DNA from: an uncultured Flavobacteriaceae bacterium
GTDB taxonomy: Bacteria > Bacteroidota > Bacteroidia > Flavobacteriales > Flavobacteriaceae
NCBI GenBank assembly: GCA_947501625.1
Contig: CANMWN010000002.1
Location: 434,001-498,000 of the forward strand
DNA: 64,000 nt
Direction of reading: 5' to 3'
Both the position numbers and the translations under genes were made by a program. Shown piece by piece: positions 56,480 to 64,000 of this stretch; the stretch's first letter is position 1; each line of letters opens with the position of its first letter. The notes beneath the pieces are model-generated. The model saw nothing but the letters and a program-made list of their open reading frames with translations, had not been told where the DNA came from and did not search any database.

Positions 56480-56519
56480 TTTCGTAAAAAAATGAATTTT
56501 CGTAAAAAAAATTACGAAA
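56480..56519. promoter_or_regulatory. Triple TTTCGTAA repeat, candidate activator binding sites (UAS)
   Basis: TTTCGTAA occurs at 56480-56487 and 56498-56505, and its reverse complement TTACGAAA at 56512-56519. The last two face each other as an inverted repeat 6 bases apart. They lie about 90-130 bases upstream of the inferred start of OsmC transcription, the position where sigma-54 enhancer sites are usually found. A weak hairpin for the activator gene's own 3' end is an alternative reading. Confidence 0.55.
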
Positions 56520-56537
56520 TTTAGTGAATAAGTAAGA

Positions 56538-58370
56538 CTAAATAGGGCGTTCTATTCCTAAAGCTTTGATTCTTGAAGATAATGTTGTTGGAGGCAACTG
56601 TAATAATTCGGCAGCACCATTTTTTCCAGATATTTTCCAGCGTGTTTTTTTAAGTGCTTTCAGAATGTTTTCTTTTTCTAAAGTTAATAACTCTTTGGAT
56701 GTTAATATTTTTTCTTTGACTTGAATTTTATCAAGAAATACTGAACTATTTCTAGGAATAATTACACTCCAGTCGATTTGGCCATTTTGAGTAATAATAA
56801 TCGATCGTTCAATAAGATTTTGTAACTCTCTCACATTTCCAGGCCAATGATACGAAGTAAGTATGCTTTTATCATTAGCAGATAATTCTTCAACAGATTT
56901 ATTTAATTTCTTAGAAAATTGCTTAATCATTTCTTCAGCAATTAAAGAAACGTCATTTCCTCTATCACGTAGCGATGGCACATTGATTGGAAATACATTT
57001 AATCTATAAAACAAATCTTCTCTAAACTTTCCTTCAGATGAAAATTTAAGTAAATCTCTATGTGTAGCAGCAATAATTCTAACATCTACCATAATTGTTT
57101 CTGAACTACCAACTGGTTCAAATTCTCCTTCTTGAATAATTCGCAATAATTTTGGTTGTAATTCTAATGGCAATTCCCCAATTTCATCTAAAAAAAGAGT
57201 TCCTTTATCTGCCAATAAAAAACGTCCTTTTCTATCACTTGTAGCACCAGTAAATGCACCCTTCTTATGACCGAATAATTCACTCTCAATTAAATTAGCA
57301 GGAATAGCGCCACAATTAATTCTTATTAATGGTTTATTATTTCTATCACTTTCATTATGAATTGCTCTAGCAACCAACTCTTTTCCTGTACCTGTCTCAC
57401 CATTTATTAATACAGTTGCATTCGTTTTGGCAACTTGATTAATTAAATTGAGAACTTCTTTCATGCTCTCATCTTCAGCAATAATACCATATCCTGTTGT
57501 CAACTCTTTAATTTCATCTTCTAAATATTGAGTCTGATTGGTAAGTAAATTAATTTTATCAGTAGCCTCTAACCTATCTTCAATATTTCTAAGAATCAAA
57601 GTGAAAAAAGGGCTCTCCAAGTCTCCGTAAATACTTAATGAACCTTCATTCAAAGTTTCTTTTTCATTAGAACCAATTACTTTAACCACATTTGGCAAAA
57701 AATTACTCTTAAGTATTTTTTCTTTTACTATTGATTCAATTAAACTTGCACTAGCCTCATCAAAAAAGAATAAAATATTCCTTTGTAATACATCATCATT
57801 CTCCAATAAATTATTTGCAGATGAATTTGTAAGGATAATTCTAAAATTACTATCAAACATGATTATAGAATCCATTGCACCTTCAATTAATCCTTTCATT
57901 TTTGAATTAGCCAGTAACAACTCTTGTTTAGAAGTTGCTAAATTTTCTTGAATTGTATCTAAACTACGCAATCTTTTAGTCATTACCTTCAAGATACCAT
58001 TAGCAAAACCCACATCTTCACTTAATAAATCTTGAAAATCATTTTGCCTAAAAATTAAAATATTTGATTCTTCTAATGCAGTTACCGATGCAGATCTAAC
58101 TTTATTATCAATTAGTGAATATTCACCAAAACAATCTCCTTTGCCTAACTCTCCATATTCATAATCACCTTCATGAATTTTCACCTTTCCATCAACAATA
58201 ATAAACATTGAATCTCCTAAATCTCCAATTTTTACTATCTCTTTACCTTTAGCATAAATAATATTTTCAGTTTTTTTTGCTATTTCTTTAAGAGTCTTTT
58301 CTGAAACCTCAGAAAAAAAAGGAGTACTTGATAAGAATTTCAGTCTATTTTCGGTAGATGATTTGGTCAT
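56538..58370 (-). CDS. Sigma-54-dependent activator with cyclic-nucleotide-binding and PAS domains
   Basis: 610 residues. The N-terminal cNMP-binding domain (about 10-125) has an intact phosphate-binding cassette, FGEYSLIDNKVRSAS at 81-95 (Glu83, Arg92). A PAS-like domain covers about 150-265. The AAA+ domain (about 295-530) has Walker A GETGTGKE (324-331), the sigma-54-contact loop GAFTGA (371-376), and Walker B TLFLDEIGEL. A Fis-type HTH ends the protein (about 568-605). It should activate RNA polymerase-sigma54 in response to a cyclic nucleotide, PAS ligand, or both. No receiver domain is present. Confidence 0.93.
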   Translation of the reverse strand: MTKSSTENRLKFLSSTPFFSEVSEKTLKEIAKKTENIIYAKGKEIVKIGDLGDSMFIIVDGKVKIHEGDYEYGELGKGDCFGEYSLIDNKVRSASVTALEESNILIFRQNDFQDLLSEDVGFANGILKVMTKRLRSLDTIQENLATSKQELLLANSKMKGLIEGAMDSIIMFDSNFRIILTNSSANNLLENDDVLQRNILFFFDEASASLIESIVKEKILKSNFLPNVVKVIGSNEKETLNEGSLSIYGDLESPFFTLILRNIEDRLEATDKINLLTNQTQYLEDEIKELTTGYGIIAEDESMKEVLNLINQVAKTNATVLINGETGTGKELVARAIHNESDRNNKPLIRINCGAIPANLIESELFGHKKGAFTGATSDRKGRFLLADKGTLFLDEIGELPLELQPKLLRIIQEGEFEPVGSSETIMVDVRIIAATHRDLLKFSSEGKFREDLFYRLNVFPINVPSLRDRGNDVSLIAEEMIKQFSKKLNKSVEELSANDKSILTSYHWPGNVRELQNLIERSIIITQNGQIDWSVIIPRNSSVFLDKIQVKEKILTSKELLTLEKENILKALKKTRWKISGKNGAAELLQLPPTTLSSRIKALGIERPI

Positions 58371-58493
58371 TATTATTGTGAATGAAAAAATAAAGGTACT
58401 AATAATTATAAATAATTTAAATATTAACTTTTTAACACCTTCTATTTTTTATAAAATAATTATTTTAGTGGCTGGCTAACCAAACTATCAAAA

Positions 58494-60533
58494 ATGTCAA
58501 AAAGACAACTTGCAGCAATTATGTTCACGGATATTGAAGGATATACGGCACTAATGCAACATGATGAAAAGTCTGGAGTTGAATTAAGGAAAAGACACAG
58601 GGAAGTTTTCAACTCAATAACTGAGCAATTTGATGGAAAAATAATTCAATATTTTGGAGATGGTACTTTAAGTATTTTTAATAGTACAGTTGAAGCAGTT
58701 AATTGCGCTATTGAATTACAAAAATCATTTATGACTGAACCAGAAATTCCAGTTAGAATTGGAATTCATGTTGGTGATATTATTTCTTCAAAAGATGACA
58801 TTATTGGTGATGCGGTAAATGTGGCCTCTAGGATTGAATCGTGTGCAATTTCTGGAAGTATCTTAATTTCTGACAAAGTTCATGATCAAATAAGAAGTCA
58901 TAAAAGTATTAAAACAAAGTTCATTGATGCATTTGAATTAAAAAACGTTGAAGGTGCTATGCCTCTTTTTGGTATTACCAACAACAATCTTAGAGTTCCA
59001 AAATCTGAAGATGTAAAGGGGAAATTAAAAGATGTTACCGAAGACAAAAATCAAAAAAGATTAACTAAAAAAACTATTTTAACTTTAACTATACTTCTAC
59101 TTTCATTGGTAAGTTTAATTGCTTATTTCCAAATAGTTAACAATAAAAAAGTATCAGAAGATTATTCAATTGCAGTTTTGCCATTTAACAATTTGAGCAC
59201 TGACTCAGATTCTGAAATATTTAGAGATGGAATGACTGAAGATATTCTTACCAATTTATCTAAAATAAAGGAACTCCATGTAATTTCAAGAACTTCAGTA
59301 ATGCAATTTAAAGATCGTAAACTGTCAATCCCAGAAATTGCTCAAGAACTTGGAGTAGTATATATTTTGGATGGTAGTATTAGAAAATATGGAGATAAAA
59401 TTAGAGTTTCTGCTAAACTAATTGACGCAATAAATGATGAGCATATATGGGCTGAAAATTATGACAAAACACTTACCGACATATTTGAACTTCAATCCAA
59501 TGTTTCAAAAGAAATTGTTGAAGCATTACACCTAAATATCAGTTTTGATGAACAACAAAATTTAACTTCAATTCCTACAAAAAATATTGAAGCCTATCAA
59601 TACTTTTTGAGAGGCAAACAAGAAGCTGATATTAGAACTAGCAATGCTTTGACTAAAAGCATAGAACTTTATCAAAAGGCTATTGACCTTGATCCAAATT
59701 ATGCCGAGGCTTACGCTGAAATTGCAAATTCATATTTCTTAGAAGCTTATCATGCACGTGTAAATCCACATGAGGCCGCTAAAACTGCTAATTCTTACTT
59801 AGACAAAGCAGAAAAAATAAATGATAAAATATCTCGTATTTATACTGTAAGAGGTTTAATCTATAATTTCTTACGTGACTTTGACAAGTCTAAAAATGCT
59901 TTTGAAAGAGCAATCGCTTTATCACCTAATGATGTAACAGCTAGACACCAATATTCTACTTTTTTTTATTACAATCAGCGCTATAAAGAACAACTAGAAC
60001 AAGCAAAAATAGCTTATAGTTTAGACCCTTTATCATTTGCAACTGCAACTAGTTATTTTACAGCATTGACCTATAATGAAGAATTTGACGAAGCAAGAAA
60101 AGTTTTAAAAGCTATGAAACAAATGAGTATGAATAAAAATGATTTTATTATTGATCGCTCATATATGAGATTATATTTAGCAATGAACGAATATAAAAAA
60201 GCTATTCCACATATAAATAAAATAATACCTAATGAGTCTTCTTATACTCGACTTTTAGGTTATTCTTATGCAAAAATTGGTGATACTCTTAATGCTTATA
60301 AAATTATTGATACACTTAAATTAAAAGATAAAACGAGACTTAAAAATCATAGAATTGCAGTAATATTTGCTGCACTTAAAGAAAGAGATAGTATGTATTA
60401 TTATTTAGATCCAAAAAGAAATTTGACCAAAAGATTTAATAGTAATAGAATTAATTATTTTGATGTGTATAAAACTGATTCTAGGTATGAAGATTTATTA
60501 ATATCTCATGGAATAAAAAAAGAAAGCAAATAA
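58494..60533 (+). CDS. Class III nucleotide cyclase with TolB-like and TPR domains
   Basis: 679 residues. The cyclase domain (about 5-165) has the two metal aspartates (Asp13 in MFTDIEGYT, Asp56 in YFGDGTL), the base-contact Asp102, and transition-state Asn109/Arg113 (GDAVNVASRIES). The adenine-contacting lysine is replaced by Gln52, so base specificity is uncertain. One membrane helix follows (about 195-215), then a TolB-N-like region (YSIAVLPFNNLSTDSD near 223) and TPR repeats (about 360-640, such as AIDLDPNYAEAYAEIANSYF). It is divergent from the cNMP-binding sigma-54 activator with 123 bases between. Confidence 0.92.
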   Translation: MSKRQLAAIMFTDIEGYTALMQHDEKSGVELRKRHREVFNSITEQFDGKIIQYFGDGTLSIFNSTVEAVNCAIELQKSFMTEPEIPVRIGIHVGDIISSKDDIIGDAVNVASRIESCAISGSILISDKVHDQIRSHKSIKTKFIDAFELKNVEGAMPLFGITNNNLRVPKSEDVKGKLKDVTEDKNQKRLTKKTILTLTILLLSLVSLIAYFQIVNNKKVSEDYSIAVLPFNNLSTDSDSEIFRDGMTEDILTNLSKIKELHVISRTSVMQFKDRKLSIPEIAQELGVVYILDGSIRKYGDKIRVSAKLIDAINDEHIWAENYDKTLTDIFELQSNVSKEIVEALHLNISFDEQQNLTSIPTKNIEAYQYFLRGKQEADIRTSNALTKSIELYQKAIDLDPNYAEAYAEIANSYFLEAYHARVNPHEAAKTANSYLDKAEKINDKISRIYTVRGLIYNFLRDFDKSKNAFERAIALSPNDVTARHQYSTFFYYNQRYKEQLEQAKIAYSLDPLSFATATSYFTALTYNEEFDEARKVLKAMKQMSMNKNDFIIDRSYMRLYLAMNEYKKAIPHINKIIPNESSYTRLLGYSYAKIGDTLNAYKIIDTLKLKDKTRLKNHRIAVIFAALKERDSMYYYLDPKRNLTKRFNSNRINYFDVYKTDSRYEDLLISHGIKKESK

Positions 60534-60546
60534 AATATAGTCCTCA

Positions 60547-61350
60547 ATGACAATAAAATTAATTTGCTCAGATATTGATGGTACTCTTTTAAATAAAGAA
60601 CGGGAACTATCAACTGTAACTATAAAAGAAATAAAAAGACTTAAATCAATTCCTTTTATTTTAATTTCTTCGCGAATGCCTAAAGGAATGGTTCATCTAC
60701 AAAAACAATTAGATATTGAACATTTACCTTTAATTGCTTACAATGGAGGGTTGATTATTGACAATGCTAAAGTTATTCACTCAACTGAGATAAGCATTTC
60801 AGTCATAAAAAACATTAATAAGTTTTGTAAAAGTACTGACTTGCACATAAGTTTGTATCACAATGATGAATGGTATGTACCTCAAATGGATTATTGGGCT
60901 AAAAGAGAGCAAAACAACACTAAAGTGGCTCCACAAATTAACCCAATATCAAAAACTATATGCACTTGGGAAACAGAAAATAAAGGGGCACATAAAATAA
61001 TGTGTATGGGAAATGAAAAAGAGATTGACAAATTAGTTATCTTTATAAATTCAAATTATAAGAATGAAATAATAGGATATAGATCTAAACCAACTTATTT
61101 AGAAATTTCTAAAAAATCAATTTCTAAAAAAACGGCAATAGAAAAATTATTGAAATTTAAATATCCAAAATTAGACTTAAAAAATATTTTAGCATTTGGA
61201 GATAATTATAATGATATTGAAATGCTAAAAACTGTAGGGATTGGTGTTGCTGTAGAGAATGCCAAAAAAGAAGTTTTAGAAGTTGCTAACCATAAAACTT
61301 CCTCGAATATAGATGGTGGCGTAGCATTATACTTAAAAAGTATAATCTAA
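60547..61350 (+). CDS. HAD-IIB (Cof-type) phosphatase
   Basis: 267 residues. The HAD motifs are present: DxD motif I SDIDGTLLNKE near residue 8, motif II ILISSRMP near 38, and motif III/IV AFGDNYNDIEML near 216. The IIB cap sits in the middle (about 85-185). Cof-type enzymes hydrolyse sugar phosphates, nucleotides or cofactors; the substrate is not predictable. It follows the cyclase gene by 13 bases on the same strand, so they may be cotranscribed. Confidence 0.92.
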   Translation: MTIKLICSDIDGTLLNKERELSTVTIKEIKRLKSIPFILISSRMPKGMVHLQKQLDIEHLPLIAYNGGLIIDNAKVIHSTEISISVIKNINKFCKSTDLHISLYHNDEWYVPQMDYWAKREQNNTKVAPQINPISKTICTWETENKGAHKIMCMGNEKEIDKLVIFINSNYKNEIIGYRSKPTYLEISKKSISKKTAIEKLLKFKYPKLDLKNILAFGDNYNDIEMLKTVGIGVAVENAKKEVLEVANHKTSSNIDGGVALYLKSII

Positions 61351-61412
61351 ATATTAATTATTGCATGAAAAAATAAGAAATGAAATACTAACCAAAAAAA
61401 CTAACCAAAATA

Positions 61413-62264
61413 ATGCACAGGAATAATTTACATAACGAAGATTATGATTTCCCTAAATTGTGTGCTGAATACCCACAACTTAACCAATTTGTATTCACAA
61501 ATAAATATGACAAACAAACAATTAACTTTGCTTATCCCCAAGCAGTAAAAGCCCTTAACACTGCATTACTAAAAACTCATTACAATATTAAGTACTGGCT
61601 ATTTTCTGACGAAAATTTATGTCCACCTATTCCAAGTCGAGTAGATTATATACACTATCTAAATGATTTACTTATAGAAAGTAAGATAGAAAATTCTACA
61701 ATTTTGGATATTGGAACTGGAGCTACTTGCATTTACCCTCTTTTAGGGAATTCGGTTTATGGTTGGAGTTTTATTGCAACTGACATTGATAAAAACACTA
61801 TAAACAATGCACAGAAAATTATTGACCACAACAAACTAAACAAACAAATATCCCTGAGACATCAACACAAAAAAGTAAATATTTTATACAATGTAATTGA
61901 AAAAAATGATGTTTTTGCTGCAAGTATGTGTAATCCTCCTTTCTATAGCTCAGAAGAAAATGCTATTGAAGCAAACAATAGAAAATTAAAAGGGTTAGGT
62001 ATAGATTCAACATCTAGAAATTTTAGTGGTAATTCAAATGAATTATGGTATGAAGGCGGTGAAAAAGCATTTTTACATAATTATATATACCAAAGTTCTA
62101 AGTTCAAAGAAAACTGTCATTGGTTCACCTCGTTAGTTTCTAAAAAAGATAATTTAAAGAGTTTAAAAAAGTCTTTAGAAAAACTTAATGTTACCGACAT
62201 CAAAATAATTCCAATGCAACAAGGAAATAAAATAACTAGAATATTAGCATGGACATTTAAGTAA
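61413..62264 (+). CDS. rlmF: 23S rRNA (adenine(1618)-N6)-methyltransferase
   Basis: 283 residues. The N-terminus has the RlmF-specific start (HRNNLHNEDYDFPKLCAEYP). The SAM-binding motif is LDIGTGATCIYPLLG near residue 100, and the catalytic NPPF motif is in CNPPFYSSEEN near 174, the N6-adenine methyltransferase signature. RlmF methylates A1618 of 23S rRNA. It starts 62 bases after the HAD gene with no obvious promoter between. Confidence 0.93.
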   Translation: MHRNNLHNEDYDFPKLCAEYPQLNQFVFTNKYDKQTINFAYPQAVKALNTALLKTHYNIKYWLFSDENLCPPIPSRVDYIHYLNDLLIESKIENSTILDIGTGATCIYPLLGNSVYGWSFIATDIDKNTINNAQKIIDHNKLNKQISLRHQHKKVNILYNVIEKNDVFAASMCNPPFYSSEENAIEANNRKLKGLGIDSTSRNFSGNSNELWYEGGEKAFLHNYIYQSSKFKENCHWFTSLVSKKDNLKSLKKSLEKLNVTDIKIIPMQQGNKITRILAWTFK

Positions 62265-62369
62265 TATTTTTTGATTTCATACTAGGACTAGTCCCTTTTT
62301 CAACTTTGATTTTTCTGCTTTTTAATTTTAATAAATGAAGTTTGCATTAAACTTTAAAAAATTAAAATT

Positions 62370-62795
62370 ATGAACAAAGTATTTTTAGTGTTGATGTTAT
62401 TTATTACTGCGAATACATTTTCACAAGAAAAAAAGACTGCAAATGCTGGAGTATTTCAATTTGAGAGTGAGACTATTGATTATGGGAAAATTAAGAAAAA
62501 CTCAGATGGTAATCGCTCTTTTATTTTTAAAAATGTTGGAACAAAACCAATCACAATAAATAAAGTGAAAGGTAGCTGTGGTTGTACTGTAGCAACAAAA
62601 CCAAACAAACCAGTGATGCCAGGAGAAACTGCAGAAATTGGTGTTACTTACGCTACAAATAGAGTTGGAGGTTTTTCTAAAACAATTACTATAACATCTG
62701 ATGCTAGTGAAGCAAGAAAAGTGTTGAGAGTAAAAGGAATTGTTTTAAAAGAAGAAAGCAATGTTACAAAGTCAGTAGTATCTGTAACTGAGTAA
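62370..62795 (+). CDS. DUF1573 exported protein
   Basis: 141 residues. A signal peptide (about 1-18, ending TFSQ) precedes a single DUF1573 domain, an immunoglobulin-like fold: FESETIDYGKIKKNSDGNRSFIFKNVG, then GSCGCTVATKPNKPVMPGETAEI with the conserved CGC motif, and TITSDASEARKVLRVKG. The domain is related to ASH/MSP-type Ig folds and is common in Bacteroidota envelope proteins; the function is unknown. Confidence 0.9.
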   Translation: MNKVFLVLMLFITANTFSQEKKTANAGVFQFESETIDYGKIKKNSDGNRSFIFKNVGTKPITINKVKGSCGCTVATKPNKPVMPGETAEIGVTYATNRVGGFSKTITITSDASEARKVLRVKGIVLKEESNVTKSVVSVTE

Positions 62796-62803
62796 ATTTT
62801 TCT

Positions 62804-62840
62804 AAACAGTTGATATTAGTTATTAGTATCAACTGTTTTT
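62804..62840 (+). terminator. Terminator after the DUF1573 gene
   Basis: Perfect 12-bp stem, AAACAGTTGATA at 62804-62815 and TATCAACTGTTT at 62827-62838, with an 11-nt loop and followed by T residues. It lies 9 nt after the DUF1573 stop and separates that gene from the LuxR-type gene. Confidence 0.8.
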
Positions 62841-62888
62841 ATTCTAGTCCAAATAAATTTTATATATATTTGACTAGCAACAATAACT

Positions 62889-63926
62889 ATGAGCAAACTT
62901 TATCTTTCTTTACTACTTTTTATACTTTGTTTACAATCACATTCTCAATTTAATTTCTCTGGTGTTGTTAATGAAGATTTTATTGATTCTACAGTTTATT
63001 TAACAACCATAGATGACTATAATAAAAGTTCACTTTTCTTAACCGAAAAAATAATTCAGGAAAGTGCTATAGATAGTTTGGGGCAGTTTTCCTTTAAAGG
63101 AGATTTCTTATCAGAGAAAAATAAATTCTACAAAATATATATTGATAAATGCAACGAAAATGTAACCAATTACAATCATCTTTTAAACCATTGTGATGAT
63201 AGTAATTATGTGATTTTTATTGCCAACAATAATGATGAGATTTATTTTCCACTCAACGATTTTGAACAAATGTTCTGTTCAGTAAAATATACTCGAAATC
63301 AAAACGTAGCAATTCATAAAATAGATTCGGTACAAGAAACACTCTTAGTGAATCTTCAAGATTCTAAAAGTGATAAGCAACGAACTATTATCTACAAGAA
63401 CTATTTTAAAAAACTTCAGAAATATAGCAAAACACTAAATGAACCATTGGCTGAATTATATGCGTATCAACTCTATTCCGACGAAAAATCGTTCAGTAGA
63501 ATCAGTTATTTAGATGATTTAAAAACTTCTAAATACTATAAAGATTTAGAGGCTAGACTTGAAGAACGTTATCCTAACTCTCATTATATAGCGCAATACA
63601 AAGAAGATTTATATAGAGATAATGTTCATGATCATATTGGCAATTTCAATATTATCATAGCAGTATTAGGTTCTCTATTAGGAATATCTCTCCTTGTTAA
63701 TTTCTTTTTGATTTATAAGAAAAGAAAGAAAAAGCAGATTGTAGATTATAAAACTGTTTTATCTCCTCAGGAGCAGAAAGTTTTTGAATTGATGAACGAA
63801 AAAATTACTAATAAAGAAATTGCTGAAAAATTATTTATAAGTGTAAGCACCGTCAAAACTCACATCAATAATATTTATTCAAAATTAGGAATTTCTTCTA
63901 GAAAAGATATCCATCAGTTTTTTTGA
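62889..63926 (+). CDS. Membrane-bound LuxR-type transcriptional regulator with exported sensor region
   Basis: 345 residues. A signal peptide (about 1-19, ending SHSQ) precedes an exported N-terminal region. Its first part, FNFSGVVNEDFIDSTVYLTTIDD and later GQFSFKGDF, resembles the DUF4369 domain found in Bacteroidota thioredoxin-like proteins. One membrane helix follows at about 254-277 (IIIAVLGSLLGISLLVNFFLIY). The C-terminal LuxR/GerE HTH (about 288-345) includes LSPQEQKVFELM, then TNKEIAEKLFISVSTVKTHINNIYSKLGI. This would let a signal outside the inner membrane control DNA binding directly, without a kinase. What it senses and regulates is unknown. Confidence 0.88.
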   Translation: MSKLYLSLLLFILCLQSHSQFNFSGVVNEDFIDSTVYLTTIDDYNKSSLFLTEKIIQESAIDSLGQFSFKGDFLSEKNKFYKIYIDKCNENVTNYNHLLNHCDDSNYVIFIANNNDEIYFPLNDFEQMFCSVKYTRNQNVAIHKIDSVQETLLVNLQDSKSDKQRTIIYKNYFKKLQKYSKTLNEPLAELYAYQLYSDEKSFSRISYLDDLKTSKYYKDLEARLEERYPNSHYIAQYKEDLYRDNVHDHIGNFNIIIAVLGSLLGISLLVNFFLIYKKRKKKQIVDYKTVLSPQEQKVFELMNEKITNKEIAEKLFISVSTVKTHINNIYSKLGISSRKDIHQFF

Positions 63927-64000
63927 TATACCGTATTTAATTGTATTGCTGTTGCAATTGAACGCGCTCTATTTTTAGCATTTTCTGCATTTTCTCCTTT
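63914..64000 (-). CDS. C-terminal end of an unidentified gene (partial)
   Basis: On the minus strand an open frame enters from the right edge and ends at a stop at 63914-63916. The visible 28 residues (KGENAENAKNRARSIATAIQ, ending TVYQKN) have protein-like composition. The frame would overlap the LuxR-type gene end by 13 bases in convergent orientation. The piece is too short to assign a family. Confidence 0.45.
   Translation of the reverse strand, partial: KGENAENAKNRARSIATAIQLNTVYQKN

Noticed and set aside
62285..62300. Palindrome GGACTAGTCC before the DUF1573 gene as an operator
   Set aside because: Only 10 bases, no second copy nearby and no regulator to link it with.
1532..62872. Further TAnnTTTG-like sequences (for example 1532-1539, 6332-6339, 21252-21259, 29959-29966, 40504-40511, 62865-62872)
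   Set aside because: None has a TTG 17-23 nt upstream; in this AT-rich DNA the 6-base core occurs often by chance, so I do not call them promoters.
1..64000. CRISPR arrays, tRNA or rRNA genes, prophage or insertion sequences
   Set aside because: No regularly spaced repeats, cloverleaf-like blocks, integrase, transposase or phage structural genes were seen anywhere in the window.

Overview
The window looks like chromosome from a Flavobacteriaceae-type Bacteroidota. The DNA is strongly AT-rich and promoters follow the Bacteroidota pattern (TTG, about 20 nt, TAnnTTTG). Shine-Dalgarno sequences are scarce and TTG/GTG starts are common. There is an LpxC-FabZ fusion, a PorX regulator, two secreted proteins with type IX secretion (T9SS) sorting tails, and several families that I know mainly from Flavobacteriia (DUF6090, DUF6495, a DnaX without the zinc module). 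I saw no rRNA, tRNA, CRISPR array, prophage or insertion sequence. No gene-free stretch exceeds 300 bases; the largest gap is about 185 bases, between the OsmC gene and the sigma-54 activator, and it holds regulatory sites.

Layout. 1-7.6 kb (minus strand): the start of an M16 protease, then a lipid A/envelope block reading HD phosphohydrolase, lpxD, lpxC-fabZ, lpxA, efp, a second LpxD-like acyltransferase and sucD. 7.6-12.6 kb (plus): porX, tsaE, alanine dehydrogenase, a DUF4258 protein, an aquaporin and an unknown protein. 12.6-17.3 kb: trmH, DUF6495, an M23 peptidase, the ribosomal operon rpsF-rpsR-rplI and an HMG-CoA lyase. 17.4-21.2 kb: an accessory patch with a frameshifted secreted protein, DUF1801, two tandem DUF6090 paralogues, a TonB-C-like protein and a LysE exporter. 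21.3-33.7 kb: a spondin-domain T9SS cargo, pyrD, pheT, an ArsR/SRPBCC pair, DUF2200 with a third DUF6090, recG, an RsmB-type methyltransferase, a T9SS endonuclease and carbonic anhydrase. 33.8-47.1 kb: purL, a sugar-transfer ATP-grasp, acyl-CoA synthetase, dnaX, a Na+/H+ antiporter, miaE, DUF4268, DUF4870 and mnmE.

47.2-52.3 kb is a self-contained TetR-ABC-HlyD-TolC export operon. Its promoter carries a perfect palindrome placed like a TetR operator, and its ABC ATPase domain has lost most canonical catalytic motifs.

52.3-60.5 kb is the most interesting region. An all-in-one pyruvate:ferredoxin oxidoreductase (nifJ) and an OsmC-like protein lie downstream of a sigma-54 activator that has a cyclic-nucleotide-binding domain. 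A sigma-54-type promoter and three TTTCGTAA-type repeats sit between the activator gene and the OsmC gene. A class III nucleotide cyclase with TPR repeats is transcribed divergently from the activator. I infer a cyclic-nucleotide/sigma-54 circuit controlling pyruvate oxidation and thiol/peroxide defence. The window ends with a HAD phosphatase, rlmF, a DUF1573 protein, a membrane-bound LuxR-type regulator and the tail of an unidentified gene.
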